The notes: generated from the sequence alone by a model not told the origin. Shown: positions 1-6,126, counted from the first letter of the stretch. The stretch: 6,543 nucleotides of DNA from Candidatus Acetothermia bacterium (GCA_003535305.1 DOHL01000113.1:1-6543), one strand, 5' to 3'. Translations and numbers: made by a program.

Positions 1-25
1 CACAGAACCTTGGAATGGCGGCTTA

Positions 26-556
26 ATGGATGAAGAGAAGAGGATCACCGATGCGGTCGTTCCCCAAGACGAGGAGGCGTTCGCAGAGCTATTCCATGAC
101 TATTATTCACGGATCTTCCGCTACTGCCGCGCCAACGGGCTCAGCGAGGCTGATGCCCAGGAGGTTGTACAAGCAACGATGATCGCTGTTTGGAAGGGAC
201 TAAAAAATTTTCAGCGCCGCGCCGCGCTTTCAACGTGGATCTTCGGCATCGCTCATCATAAGATGGTCGATCTGCAGCGGCAGCACAATCGCAACGCAGC
301 AATCACCGCTGCTATGCGTGCCCTTCCCAAAAGAGAGGAGAAAGACTTCAGTGAGCAGATCACGATCTCCAATCGGATGATGCAGGCGCTTGCCAAGCTG
401 TCGGAGAAGCACCGCCAAGTCATTCTGCTCGCATTCTATCAAGGCCTCTCTTGTCGTGAAATGAGCGTCATCCTTGCCTCCTGCCCGATGGGTACGGTAA
501 AGAGCAGAATGTACCACGCTAAAGAACGGTTAAAGGAGTTGATCAGCAATGAATAA
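26..556 (+). CDS. ECF-type RNA polymerase sigma factor (sigma-70 family)
   Basis: This 176-residue protein is a group 4 (extracytoplasmic function) sigma factor, which directs RNA polymerase to a small set of promoters, usually including its own. Region 2 spans about residues 18-86 (AFAELFHDYYSRIFRYC, then a DAQEVVQATMIAVWKG core-binding segment and STWIFGIAHHKMVDLQR for -10 recognition). Region 4 spans about 118-173, with the -35-binding helix-turn-helix at 142-165 ending in GTVKSRMYHAKERL. A polar linker separates them, and regions 1 and 3 are absent, as usual for ECF factors. The turn of the region 4 HTH (ILASCPMGTV) looks one residue longer than the common ILGCPxGTV form. ATG at 26 leaves a normal short N-terminus. 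No strong Shine-Dalgarno is seen and the frame stays open to the window edge, so a start further upstream cannot be excluded. The gene overlaps the anti-sigma gene by 8 bases. Confidence 0.95.
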   Translation: MDEEKRITDAVVPQDEEAFAELFHDYYSRIFRYCRANGLSEADAQEVVQATMIAVWKGLKNFQRRAALSTWIFGIAHHKMVDLQRQHNRNAAITAAMRALPKREEKDFSEQITISNRMMQALAKLSEKHRQVILLAFYQGLSCREMSVILASCPMGTVKSRMYHAKERLKELISNE

Positions 557-887
557 GTGCGCGCAGATGCAACATCTTCTTTCGTTCTACGTCAACAAGA
601 CACTCTCCCCTGATGAGAGGACGGAAGTCGATATGCACATCAGAAGTTGCAAGGACTGTTTCACTGAGGTGCTCGATCTGCAGAAGTTGGCGATCATGGT
701 CAAGGCAGGTGTGGAGGGGATCTCCCTTCCTGAGGCGGAAGAGAATGAACAGAGAGGCGAAGAGCTGGCACGCGTGATGATCGGGTCGCTTTTTTTGGGA
801 ATATCGATTGGCCTTCACTACCGTGGCGGCCGTTTCCCGATCGACACCAAGCTGTCGGTCTTGGGACGAACTATCAATTTAAAGTAA
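549..887 (+). CDS. Zinc-finger (zf-HC2) anti-sigma factor
   Basis: This 112-residue protein is the probable cognate anti-sigma factor, holding the upstream sigma factor inactive until a signal arrives. The N-terminal domain carries the zinc-binding pattern Cys4...His30-x3-Cys34-x2-Cys37 (HIRSCKDC), with the LLSFYVNKTLSPDER segment typical of zf-HC2 domains. Residues 76-89 (VMIGSLFLGISIGL) are hydrophobic but short for a membrane span, so the protein could be a single-pass membrane protein with a tiny outer tail or a soluble ZAS protein. The ATG lies inside the end of the sigma gene, with AAAGGAG at 532-538 placed 10 bases before it. That arrangement points to translational coupling and balanced production of the pair. 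No large sensor domain follows, so the signal cannot be read from the sequence. Confidence 0.88.
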   Translation: MNKCAQMQHLLSFYVNKTLSPDERTEVDMHIRSCKDCFTEVLDLQKLAIMVKAGVEGISLPEAEENEQRGEELARVMIGSLFLGISIGLHYRGGRFPIDTKLSVLGRTINLK

Positions 888-896
888 GGAGGAAAG

Positions 897-1310
897 ATGA
901 ATTGCGAAAAGAACAATCAAGTAGATACAGATAATGATGCAGAGAAACTGAAGCAAATACTGGGCGTTGTCTCCGACCGAATTCCCGCCCTGCTCAAAGC
1001 ATTGCGGGATACGGTTTACTCCAAAGAGGCCGGCAAGGAGTTCGGCGGTGCGGTCGCCAGTTTTTACAAAGAGTTGATCGACGGAGGGATCCCGGCTGAA
1101 CAGGCGATGGAGATGACACGCGGGTATATGATCAACCTTCGCGATATAGTAAAGGGCGGTATGTCGCCGAAAACCGAAAAAAGCGCAAAGAAAGGAAAGA
1201 AAAAAGGGTTTGTGATGTCTATCGGCGACAAAGAGTTCTCATTCGGCAACGACGAAGACGACGAGGAAGACGAGGAAGAAGAAACAGAGACTGAACAGGA
1301 CCGAACTTAA
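897..1310 (+). CDS. Hypothetical protein with helical core, Lys-rich patch and acidic tail
   Basis: I do not recognise a named family for this 137-residue protein. Residues about 15-88 look fully helical and soluble (for example EFGGAVASFYKELIDGGI and EQAMEMTRGYMINLRDIV). Then come a Lys-rich patch (K92, K95, K98, K99, K101-K103), a short segment that could form a beta hairpin (FVMSIGDKEFSFG), and an acidic tail at 119-133 in which 13 of 15 residues are Asp or Glu. No signal peptide or membrane span is visible, so it is probably cytoplasmic. AAGGAGG at 886-892 overlaps the stop codon of the anti-sigma gene and sits 4 bases before ATG, supporting both the start and cotranscription. Its position suggests a link to the sigma/anti-sigma pair, as an accessory regulator or a target, but this is inference only. 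Confidence 0.8.
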   Translation: MNCEKNNQVDTDNDAEKLKQILGVVSDRIPALLKALRDTVYSKEAGKEFGGAVASFYKELIDGGIPAEQAMEMTRGYMINLRDIVKGGMSPKTEKSAKKGKKKGFVMSIGDKEFSFGNDEDDEEDEEEETETEQDRT

Positions 1311-1323
1311 GATCAGGCTTAAA

Positions 1324-1575
1324 ATGCAGAAATTTCTCGTCGTTATAGGAATCAGCGCGGCCATCCTCAAATTGCTCGGCAATTTGGGGTTGGTCGCCGT
1401 CTCCTTCGCCATTACCAAACGGCGAGCCATAAGAGTGTTCGATCGTACGCTGCGCCGTGCTGGTCTTCCTCGCTCGGTGCGTGTCGATCTCATTGCGCAA
1501 TACGACATCAAACTACGCCATATTGCCGGCCGCGCTCGTCGTTTCTCTTACAGACGCGGAGAACAGGACAAATAG
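1324..1575 (+). CDS. Small basic protein with hydrophobic N-terminus
   Basis: This 83-residue protein is unrecognised. Residues about 3-29 (from FLVVIGISAAILKLLGN to VAVSFAI) are hydrophobic and could be one membrane span or an uncleaved anchor. The rest, from TKRRAIRVFDRTLRRAGL onward, is strongly basic and probably helical, and would stay in the cytoplasm by the positive-inside rule. It starts 13 bases after the preceding gene and ends 36 bases before the dehydrogenase gene. The Shine-Dalgarno is weak (CAGG at 1314-1317), so translation may depend on the upstream gene. It may work with the preceding acidic-tailed protein, since opposite charge and adjacency would allow contact, but nothing in the sequence proves this. 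A coding region is favoured by tight packing in the operon and the coherent hydrophobic-then-basic pattern. Confidence 0.68.
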   Translation: MQKFLVVIGISAAILKLLGNLGLVAVSFAITKRRAIRVFDRTLRRAGLPRSVRVDLIAQYDIKLRHIAGRARRFSYRRGEQDK

Positions 1576-1611
1576 CTGTATGGACTCAAAGACCCGGAGT
1601 TAAGTAAGAGA

Positions 1612-2793
1612 ATGAAGATACTGCTCATCGGCACAGGAGAGATGGGCCGGGCGATCGCCGGTCACCTTATCCAGCACCGTGAAATAGATACGATATACGT
1701 TGCAGCACGCGAATTGTCAGCAGCACGCGACCTCGGTCAACGAATCAATGATCAACGGATCATCCCCTTACAGCTCGATCCTACAGCGCTCCGTGCAGTG
1801 CGCGAAGTGATGGACGATTGTGCAGCAGCGATCAGTCTCGCTCCTTATTTCCTCAACGGCGCCTTAGCTGAAGCCGCAGTGGAAACGAAGACCCATTTCT
1901 GCTCTCTCAACAACGAAGACACCGCCCTGCAAGCACAACTTGCCCTCAATAGTGCGGCAAAAGAGGCAGGGGTGACGATAATTCCACGCTGCGATCTTGT
2001 CAGCGGCGGGATCGGTCTACTCGCGCTGGCAGCGATGGAGAAGTTTACGCATATCAAGTCTTTGCAAATCCATTTCGGCCTTCTTGCCCAGCAGAAGAGC
2101 GGCTTGTCCCTTTGCCGGATCTTCTCTTCTCCGCGTGCGTTCATCCGTGCGTGCGTGACACCAGCGACTCTCATCCGCCGCGGCAACGTCGTTACAGTTA
2201 ATTCTCTGACTGAGGTCGAACCATTATCATTCACCTCATTGCCCGGTCCATTAGAGGCATTCAATATCGCCGGAGGAGCTGCTCTATTACCGCTACTCAC
2301 CGACCGAAAAGTAGAAAATTTTACTTACAAAGCGGTCGCGTTTCGAGGTTGTTGCGCTAAGATCCAGGCACTCGTCGATCTCGGTCTCTTCGGCGAGGAA
2401 CCGGTTCAGATCGACGGTCAGGAGATAATTCCCTGTGAACTGATGGTCAAACTCCTCGGTGATCGGCTCTGCTATCTGACGCCGGATGTTCTTCTGGTAC
2501 GCATCACTGCGCAAGGGATCTGCGATTGCACTGAGCCGACCGTCGATGTGAAGGGAGTAAAGACGCTCACTTACGAACTTATTCAACATCACGACCGTTG
2601 CAGCGCTCAGCCGGCTATGGTGCGCGTCAACAGCGCCGTCATCGCGGTCATCGCCTGGATGCTGGTCAGCGGAAAGATCGAGAAGCACGGAGCGCTCGTT
2701 CCGGAATTATCCGTTCCCGCGCCTCTCTTTATCACTGAACTTGAAGAACATGGAATAACGATCGATAAAAGGATGGTAAAAGATGTATTCTAA
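1612..2793 (+). CDS. Saccharopine/lysine dehydrogenase-like oxidoreductase
   Basis: This 393-residue protein belongs to the saccharopine dehydrogenase family, closest in layout to lysine 6-dehydrogenase-type enzymes, which oxidise amino acids with NAD(P). The N-terminal Rossmann fold begins at once with GTGEMG (G7, G9, G12), followed by a beta-alpha unit ending in VAAREL. The catalytic half has family landmarks: TPATLIRRGNVVTV, LTEVEPLSF, GPLEAFNIAGG and ALVDLGLF, and length is normal. Two segments I remember as conserved look changed: the IPDxGxAPG loop reads IPRCDLVSGG (residues 124-133), and the YRGHAEK segment reads FRGCCAK (244-250). The substrate is therefore uncertain and activity may differ from lysine oxidation. 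The start follows a modest Shine-Dalgarno (TAAGAG at 1605-1610, or CGGAG further up). The 3' end overlaps the HAD gene by 11 bases, so the two are probably coupled. Confidence 0.88.
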   Translation: MKILLIGTGEMGRAIAGHLIQHREIDTIYVAARELSAARDLGQRINDQRIIPLQLDPTALRAVREVMDDCAAAISLAPYFLNGALAEAAVETKTHFCSLNNEDTALQAQLALNSAAKEAGVTIIPRCDLVSGGIGLLALAAMEKFTHIKSLQIHFGLLAQQKSGLSLCRIFSSPRAFIRACVTPATLIRRGNVVTVNSLTEVEPLSFTSLPGPLEAFNIAGGAALLPLLTDRKVENFTYKAVAFRGCCAKIQALVDLGLFGEEPVQIDGQEIIPCELMVKLLGDRLCYLTPDVLLVRITAQGICDCTEPTVDVKGVKTLTYELIQHHDRCSAQPAMVRVNSAVIAVIAWMLVSGKIEKHGALVPELSVPAPLFITELEEHGITIDKRMVKDVF

Positions 2794-3457
2794 ATTGGTA
2801 GTTGGATTTGATATGGATGGAGTTATTCTCCGTTCTGATGACCTTTATCCGGACAGTTGGATCGAACGGGCATTTAAGGCGACGCTGCGCTATTTCGATA
2901 TTCCACCGTCTGATGAGAATGCTCGCCTACTATACCTCACCAGCTTGAAAGAGAATATCGACCAGTTCTGTGAACGTTTCGCTATTACCGACCCGGCAAA
3001 ATTATGGGATAAACGCGATGAGAATTATCAACGCGAAAAGCTGAGAGCATTAAAAACAGGCGAGATCGATTTATATTCTGATATCGACGTATTGGATACT
3101 CTCCGTACACGTTACCCAATGGCATTGGTCAGCAACTCGCCGCAACACGTCGTTGACCAGGTGATAGAAAAATTCTCTCTGCAACGTTACTTTCGCCTGT
3201 GGATCGGCCGGGGGACGGCGTGGGATGATCTTAAATGGGCCAAACCAGCGCCTGATATGCTTGAGCAGATGAAAGAGCGGCTGGAAGTATCGCGCGGCTA
3301 TTACATCGGCGATCAGCCGGAAGACCGTCAGGCTGCGCTCGCTGCCGGTCTCGTTCCAATTATGTTATCCCGCGATAACGATAGCGGTGATATCACCACG
3401 TTGGCCCGGCTCCCCCAGTTGCTCGGTGAACTCGAAGAGAGATCATCGACTGGCTGA
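2783..3457 (+). CDS. HAD-superfamily hydrolase, subfamily IA (phosphoglycolate phosphatase-like)
   Basis: This 224-residue soluble enzyme is probably a phosphatase acting on a small phosphorylated metabolite. All four HAD motifs are present: motif I FDMDGVI with nucleophile D10 and acid/base D12; motif II VSNSP with S117; motif III with K154 in WAKPAPD; motif IV GDQPED with D177 and D181 for magnesium. Residues about 18-95 form a helical C1 cap, which defines subfamily IA, and the total length fits phosphoglycolate phosphatase or beta-phosphoglucomutase relatives. The cap is what sets substrate choice and I cannot read the substrate from it. Translation starts inside the end of the dehydrogenase gene, with AAAAGGA about 10 bases upstream, so the two enzymes may act in one pathway. 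It is the last gene of the cluster; no clear terminator follows. Confidence 0.9.
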   Translation: MYSKLVVGFDMDGVILRSDDLYPDSWIERAFKATLRYFDIPPSDENARLLYLTSLKENIDQFCERFAITDPAKLWDKRDENYQREKLRALKTGEIDLYSDIDVLDTLRTRYPMALVSNSPQHVVDQVIEKFSLQRYFRLWIGRGTAWDDLKWAKPAPDMLEQMKERLEVSRGYYIGDQPEDRQAALAAGLVPIMLSRDNDSGDITTLARLPQLLGELEERSSTG

Positions 3458-3497
3458 ATAACGATAGGTCTTGGCAAGGCAGGTGAACGGCAAATTC

Positions 3498-3526
3498 GGG
3501 GTCAGAAGTCAGAGAACAGAGAACAG
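3498..3526 (+). repeat. Short A/G-rich tandem repeats after the sigma operon
   Basis: Two back-to-back 7-base units (GTCAGAA at 3501-3507 and GTCAGAG at 3508-3514) run into a perfect tandem of AGAACAG (3513-3519 and 3520-3526). The block opens with GGGGTCAGA (3498-3506), which matches the start of the terminal repeat of the mobile-element remnant near the window end, so it may be a decayed end copy. Confidence 0.45.
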
Positions 3527-3576
3527 CCAAAGATAGGATAGGAATAAGATTCCATCCCCCAAGCAGGTCTTGACTT

Positions 3577-3630
3577 TAGCTAAAAACTAATAGCCAGTAG
3601 CTAAAATAGCTGAAAGCTGTAGCCTGATAG
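3577..3630 (+). repeat. Degenerate TAGC/AGCT repeat in intergenic gap
   Basis: TAGCTAAAA occurs at 3577-3585 and again at 3598-3606, followed directly by the variant TAGCTGAAA at 3607-3615 and then TAGCCTGATAG. Such degenerate TAGC-rich strings are dispersed between genes in some bacterial genomes. No open reading frame or strong RNA fold is evident. With the block at 3498-3526 it accounts for much of the 223-base gap between the HAD and phosphodiesterase genes; the rest shows nothing recognisable except the promoter at its end. Confidence 0.45.
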
Positions 3631-3644
3631 TATCATTCCCGCGG

Positions 3645-3673
3645 TTTCAATTTTCTGTAACAGCAAGTATAAT
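3645..3673 (+). promoter_or_regulatory. Sigma-70-type promoter for the phosphodiesterase gene, probably leaderless
   Basis: A perfect -10 box TATAAT (3668-3673) lies 17 bases after a weak -35 match TTTCAA (3645-3650). The ATG of the next gene begins at 3681, just 7 bases after the -10 box, where transcription would be expected to start. No Shine-Dalgarno precedes that ATG. Together these suggest a leaderless mRNA, an inference from spacing alone. Confidence 0.5.
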
Positions 3674-3680
3674 TATTCCC

Positions 3681-4931
3681 ATGGATATCGAAAAACAGAT
3701 TCATTCTACCGAGTTAGCGGGAATAACACGCCGAAAGGGCGAAATCTTCCCTGATTATGCCGGTTACTCAATCTGCAACATACCACAGATGATTCTGTCC
3801 TTTTTTGGTGATCAGAGTATGAATAATACCCTCACACGCTATCTGACGCAGAAGATCGACAGTTCAGCGCGCAAAGTGGTGCTGATCATCATCGACGGTT
3901 TGGGATACTACCACCTACAGGAACACCTACAGCTCTTCCCGGATCTCTATTTTCACCGCTTGATCGAAGATGGCGTGATGATGCCGTTGACATCGGTATT
4001 CCCCTCTACCACTACTGCTGCCTTGACAACATACAGCACAGGGACGACACCAGAAGAGCATGGTATGCTCGGTTACCGCCTCTACCTGAAAGAGATCGGC
4101 GCGATCACCAATATGATCAAATTGTCGGTACTGGGAAACACAAAGGGTGATTCAGCGCTCGATATCGGTATCGATGCGGGGAACTTTCTCGGACTCCCGA
4201 CTCTCTACCAGCAATTGGCACAGTGTGGAGTCAACTCACACGTCTTCCTCAGTCGTCATATCAAGGAGAGCGGCCTGTCGCACCTTCTCTACCGCGGTAC
4301 AGATTCAATCAATCCCATTCACAGCTCCTCTGACATGATGGCACAGGTACGCAGTCTCCTGCAGCGGACACGCACGGAGATGTTCATTAATGTGTATTGG
4401 GGTATGACCGATACGATCGCTCATACCTATGGTCCACAAACTGAGGAATTCACTGCCGAACTGCGTTCATTCGCCGCATGTTTGGAACGTGAGTTATCAG
4501 GTCGCATCAAAGATACGCTTCTACTTGTCTGTTCTGACCACGGATTTGCCGCTGTTGATCGTTCAAATTACATCGATATCACGGAGTATCCCGAGTTGAC
4601 AGACGCTCTTTTCCTGCCGCCGGTCGGAGATTCACGCGCCGCCTATCTGTATACAAAACCAGGTAAAGAGAGAGCAGTAGCCCGATTTATCGAGAAGAAT
4701 TTATCTGCTGATCTTCTCTGCCTGAAATCGCATGACGCATTGCAGAGCGGCCTCTTCGGCCTTGGCCAGACCAAACCAGAGACTATCGACCGTATCGGAG
4801 ATTTAACTGTTATCTCCACCGGAGCAACCACCCTCTATTATCCCTATACAAAGGGGCTGTATCTTAAAGGGATGCACGGTGGGATCACCGAAGATGAGAT
4901 GATCGTCCCATTGATCGCTCGTTCTTTTTGA
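3681..4931 (+). CDS. Alkaline phosphatase superfamily protein (nucleotide pyrophosphatase/phosphodiesterase type)
   Basis: This 416-residue enzyme belongs to the AP superfamily (type I phosphodiesterase/nucleotide pyrophosphatase branch), two-metal hydrolases of phosphate mono- or diesters. The expected active-site set is complete: D72 in IIIDGLGYYHL; FPSTTTAAL with probable nucleophile T111; D244 and H248 in MTDTIAHTYG; D286 and H287 in CSDHGF; H399 in MHGG near the C-terminus. The segment YSTGTTPEEHGMLG after the nucleophile is also typical. There is no signal peptide, so it is predicted cytoplasmic, unlike many family members. The N-terminal FPDYAGYSICNIPQMI stretch looks like a genuine part of such proteins, supporting ATG at 3681 despite the lack of a Shine-Dalgarno. 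It stands alone with its own promoter. The substrate is unknown; phosphoglycerate mutase-like and PglZ-like proteins share the fold. Confidence 0.92.
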   Translation: MDIEKQIHSTELAGITRRKGEIFPDYAGYSICNIPQMILSFFGDQSMNNTLTRYLTQKIDSSARKVVLIIIDGLGYYHLQEHLQLFPDLYFHRLIEDGVMMPLTSVFPSTTTAALTTYSTGTTPEEHGMLGYRLYLKEIGAITNMIKLSVLGNTKGDSALDIGIDAGNFLGLPTLYQQLAQCGVNSHVFLSRHIKESGLSHLLYRGTDSINPIHSSSDMMAQVRSLLQRTRTEMFINVYWGMTDTIAHTYGPQTEEFTAELRSFAACLERELSGRIKDTLLLVCSDHGFAAVDRSNYIDITEYPELTDALFLPPVGDSRAAYLYTKPGKERAVARFIEKNLSADLLCLKSHDALQSGLFGLGQTKPETIDRIGDLTVISTGATTLYYPYTKGLYLKGMHGGITEDEMIVPLIARSF

Positions 4932-5003
4932 TCGGCGCAGCGAATGCAGCATGAGCGACTTGGGATTAGGGCAACTCCGAATACCGAGGTTGATGCAAAG
5001 TAC

Positions 5004-5031
5004 GGCTGCAAAAAAGCCAATTTTAGCTTTT
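5004..5031 (+). terminator. Weak candidate terminator after the phosphodiesterase gene
   Basis: GGCT (5004-5007) and AGCC (5015-5018) can pair around an A-rich loop, followed by AATTTTAGCTTTT. An alternative pairing is AAAAGC (5012-5017) with GCTTTT (5026-5031). Both stems are short and the T-run is interrupted, so this is only a possible terminator for the gene ending at 4931. Confidence 0.2.
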
Positions 5032-5102
5032 ACACTGTGTAGCTTTCACTTTGCCCCTCTCTTCTTTGTGATCGACGGCTTACCCTTCTATCCCGCTGAT
5101 GG

Positions 5103-5126
5103 ACCTGGTTGCTATGGCGACCAGGT
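5103..5126 (+). promoter_or_regulatory. Strong hairpin in the leader of the secreted-protein gene
   Basis: A ten-pair stem forms between 5103-5112 and 5117-5126 (ACCTGGTTGC against GCGACCAGGT, one G-U pair) closed by the four-base loop TATG. No T-run follows, so it is not an ordinary terminator. A second stem can form between GTATCTGTT (5125-5133) and AACAGGATAC (5170-5179, one bulged G). The two overlap by two bases, so they abut or partly compete. I could not match the pair to a known riboswitch class. Confidence 0.45.
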
Positions 5127-5180
5127 ATCTGTTCCTCAGAATTACGGACGGGCCAAAACTGTGAAACCAAACAGGATACT

Positions 5181-5194
5181 CAGGTGTCAGGTGT
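5181..5194 (+). repeat. Tandem CAGGTGT repeat upstream of the secreted-protein gene
   Basis: CAGGTGT occurs twice without spacer (5181-5187 and 5188-5194), and a near copy CAGGTAT lies at 5122-5128 in the hairpin. It sits just before a TATAAT at 5198-5203 and could be an operator half-site array, although chance is also possible. Confidence 0.35.
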
Positions 5195-5204
5195 AAATAT
5201 AATT

Positions 5205-5213
5205 GAGGTGATC
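5205..5213 (+). promoter_or_regulatory. Extended Shine-Dalgarno deciding the start at 5217
   Basis: GAGGTGATC is a nine-base match to the complement of the usual 16S rRNA 3' end (GATCACCTC). It places the start at ATG 5217 rather than at the upstream in-frame ATG at 5109, and the encoded protein then begins with a signal peptide. A TATAAT at 5198-5203 lies immediately upstream, but a transcript started from it would begin near 5210 and lose this site. Confidence 0.7.
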
Positions 5214-5216
5214 AGT

Positions 5217-6126
5217 ATGGATAAGATACGGCATCTTAGCTTAATCATTGGAATCGCGGTAGCCTTTTCTCTGGTGGGAACAGCACAAGGAGGTAGGCCG
5301 AGCCCACTGGGAATCGCACCGACACATTCGCCATTTTTGACAACGGATATCTGGACGGATAAACCAAGTTACACTGTTGGTGAGAATATACAGATCTACT
5401 TTACCGTTAATCGGCCAGCGTTTATATATATTCGGTATTGATGCCAATGGAACGATCCGTCTCATCTTCCCTAACACCTTCACTTCAGGTAACTTTGTCC
5501 AAGAGGGAGTCCACAGACTGCCCGATGGTGATTGGCAGTTCATGGTGCAACCTCCGGCTGGTATCGCCCATCTTCAGATTATCGCCAGTTTGCAAAGATT
5601 ACCACTACCGGAGCCTAACCCACATGCAGCCGGTAAGACAATCACCTATATGTTAAAACATATTCCGGCAGCATGGTGGACGACAGCGTGGGTCTCCTTT
5701 ACCGTCGCTGCACCTCCCACCGTCACTGTAGTTCCTGCCGTATGCCCTCCGTGGACATGGTGGGTCCCTAGCCACTGGGTTATCGCTTGGCAGCATGTTT
5801 GCCCGGATGCCGGATGGCGATTTACCATCAAATTCCACTTTCGGGTCCCTCTTGTGACTATCCCGCCGATAACAGTAGTAGAACTGAAAGCAAGAATATT
5901 TGCCCCATTTATCCATGTAGATATGAGCGTGCCGATCAGATTTACAGCACGCGGATCGCGAGGACCGATTATCCGTTATCACTGGGACTTTGGCGATAGC
6001 CATACTGCCCAAGGTTTTGAAGTATGGCACACCTTTACTAGGCCGGGACCCCACCACGTTCGATTAACAGTCTTCGACGCTGCTGGACGCGCACATACGG
6101 CAACCCGGGTTATTTGGGTGCGATGA
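5217..6126 (+). pseudogene. Secreted DUF4384/PKD-domain protein, frameshifted at a TA tract
   Basis: Two overlapping frames make one gene. The first (5217-5441, 74 residues) starts after a strong Shine-Dalgarno and has a signal peptide (K3/R5, hydrophobic core 7-20, likely cleavage after GTA at 21-23). DUF4384 then begins with DIWTDKPSYTVGENIQIYF and NRPAFIYI before a stop at 5439-5441. The domain continues in another frame from 5431 (FGIDANGTIRLIFPN, LPDGDWQFMV, LQIIAS). The switch falls in (TA)4 at 5423-5430; one extra TA would give a continuous 303-residue protein. After DUF4384 come a Trp-rich linker with C177 and C196 and a C-terminal PKD domain with WDFGD (257-261) and VRLTVFDAAG. PKD domains are beta-sandwich modules common in surface proteins. 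No anchor is seen, so the protein would be exported and either released or surface-associated. The break may be real decay, phase variation, recoding or a sequencing error; the intact downstream frame argues for a recent event or an error. Confidence 0.8.

Larger units (their letters stand above)
4932..5216. other. Intergenic region with possible RNA leader, no convincing gene
   Basis: This 285-base stretch separates the phosphodiesterase gene from the secreted-protein gene. A frame at 4951-5196 (81 codons) is open, but it has no ribosome binding site and reads as low-quality protein. The first half contains a weak terminator-like structure. The second half holds a strong hairpin, a possible second stem, a tandem 7-base repeat and the ribosome binding site of the downstream gene, so it is better seen as a 5' leader. 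Confidence 0.5.

Noticed and set aside
1845..2300. Long minus-strand open frame opposite the dehydrogenase gene
   Set aside because: It is a shadow of a well-supported + strand gene, with no family pattern of its own.
3570..3607. TTGACT with TAAAAT as a promoter in the intergenic repeats
   Set aside because: The spacing is 26 bases, far from the usual 16-18, and no -10 box lies at the right distance.
3498..3630. CRISPR-like array in the intergenic repeats
   Set aside because: Units are 7-9 bases, irregularly spaced and degenerate, with no conserved 23-37 base repeat or regular spacers.
4951..5196. Open frame of 81 codons after the phosphodiesterase gene
   Set aside because: There is no ribosome binding site, the protein shows no family pattern and it overlaps the likely leader of the next gene.
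5109..5216. Upstream in-frame start (ATG 5109) for the secreted protein
   Set aside because: It lies within the hairpin, has no Shine-Dalgarno and would bury the signal peptide behind 36 extra residues; ATG 5217 has an extended Shine-Dalgarno.
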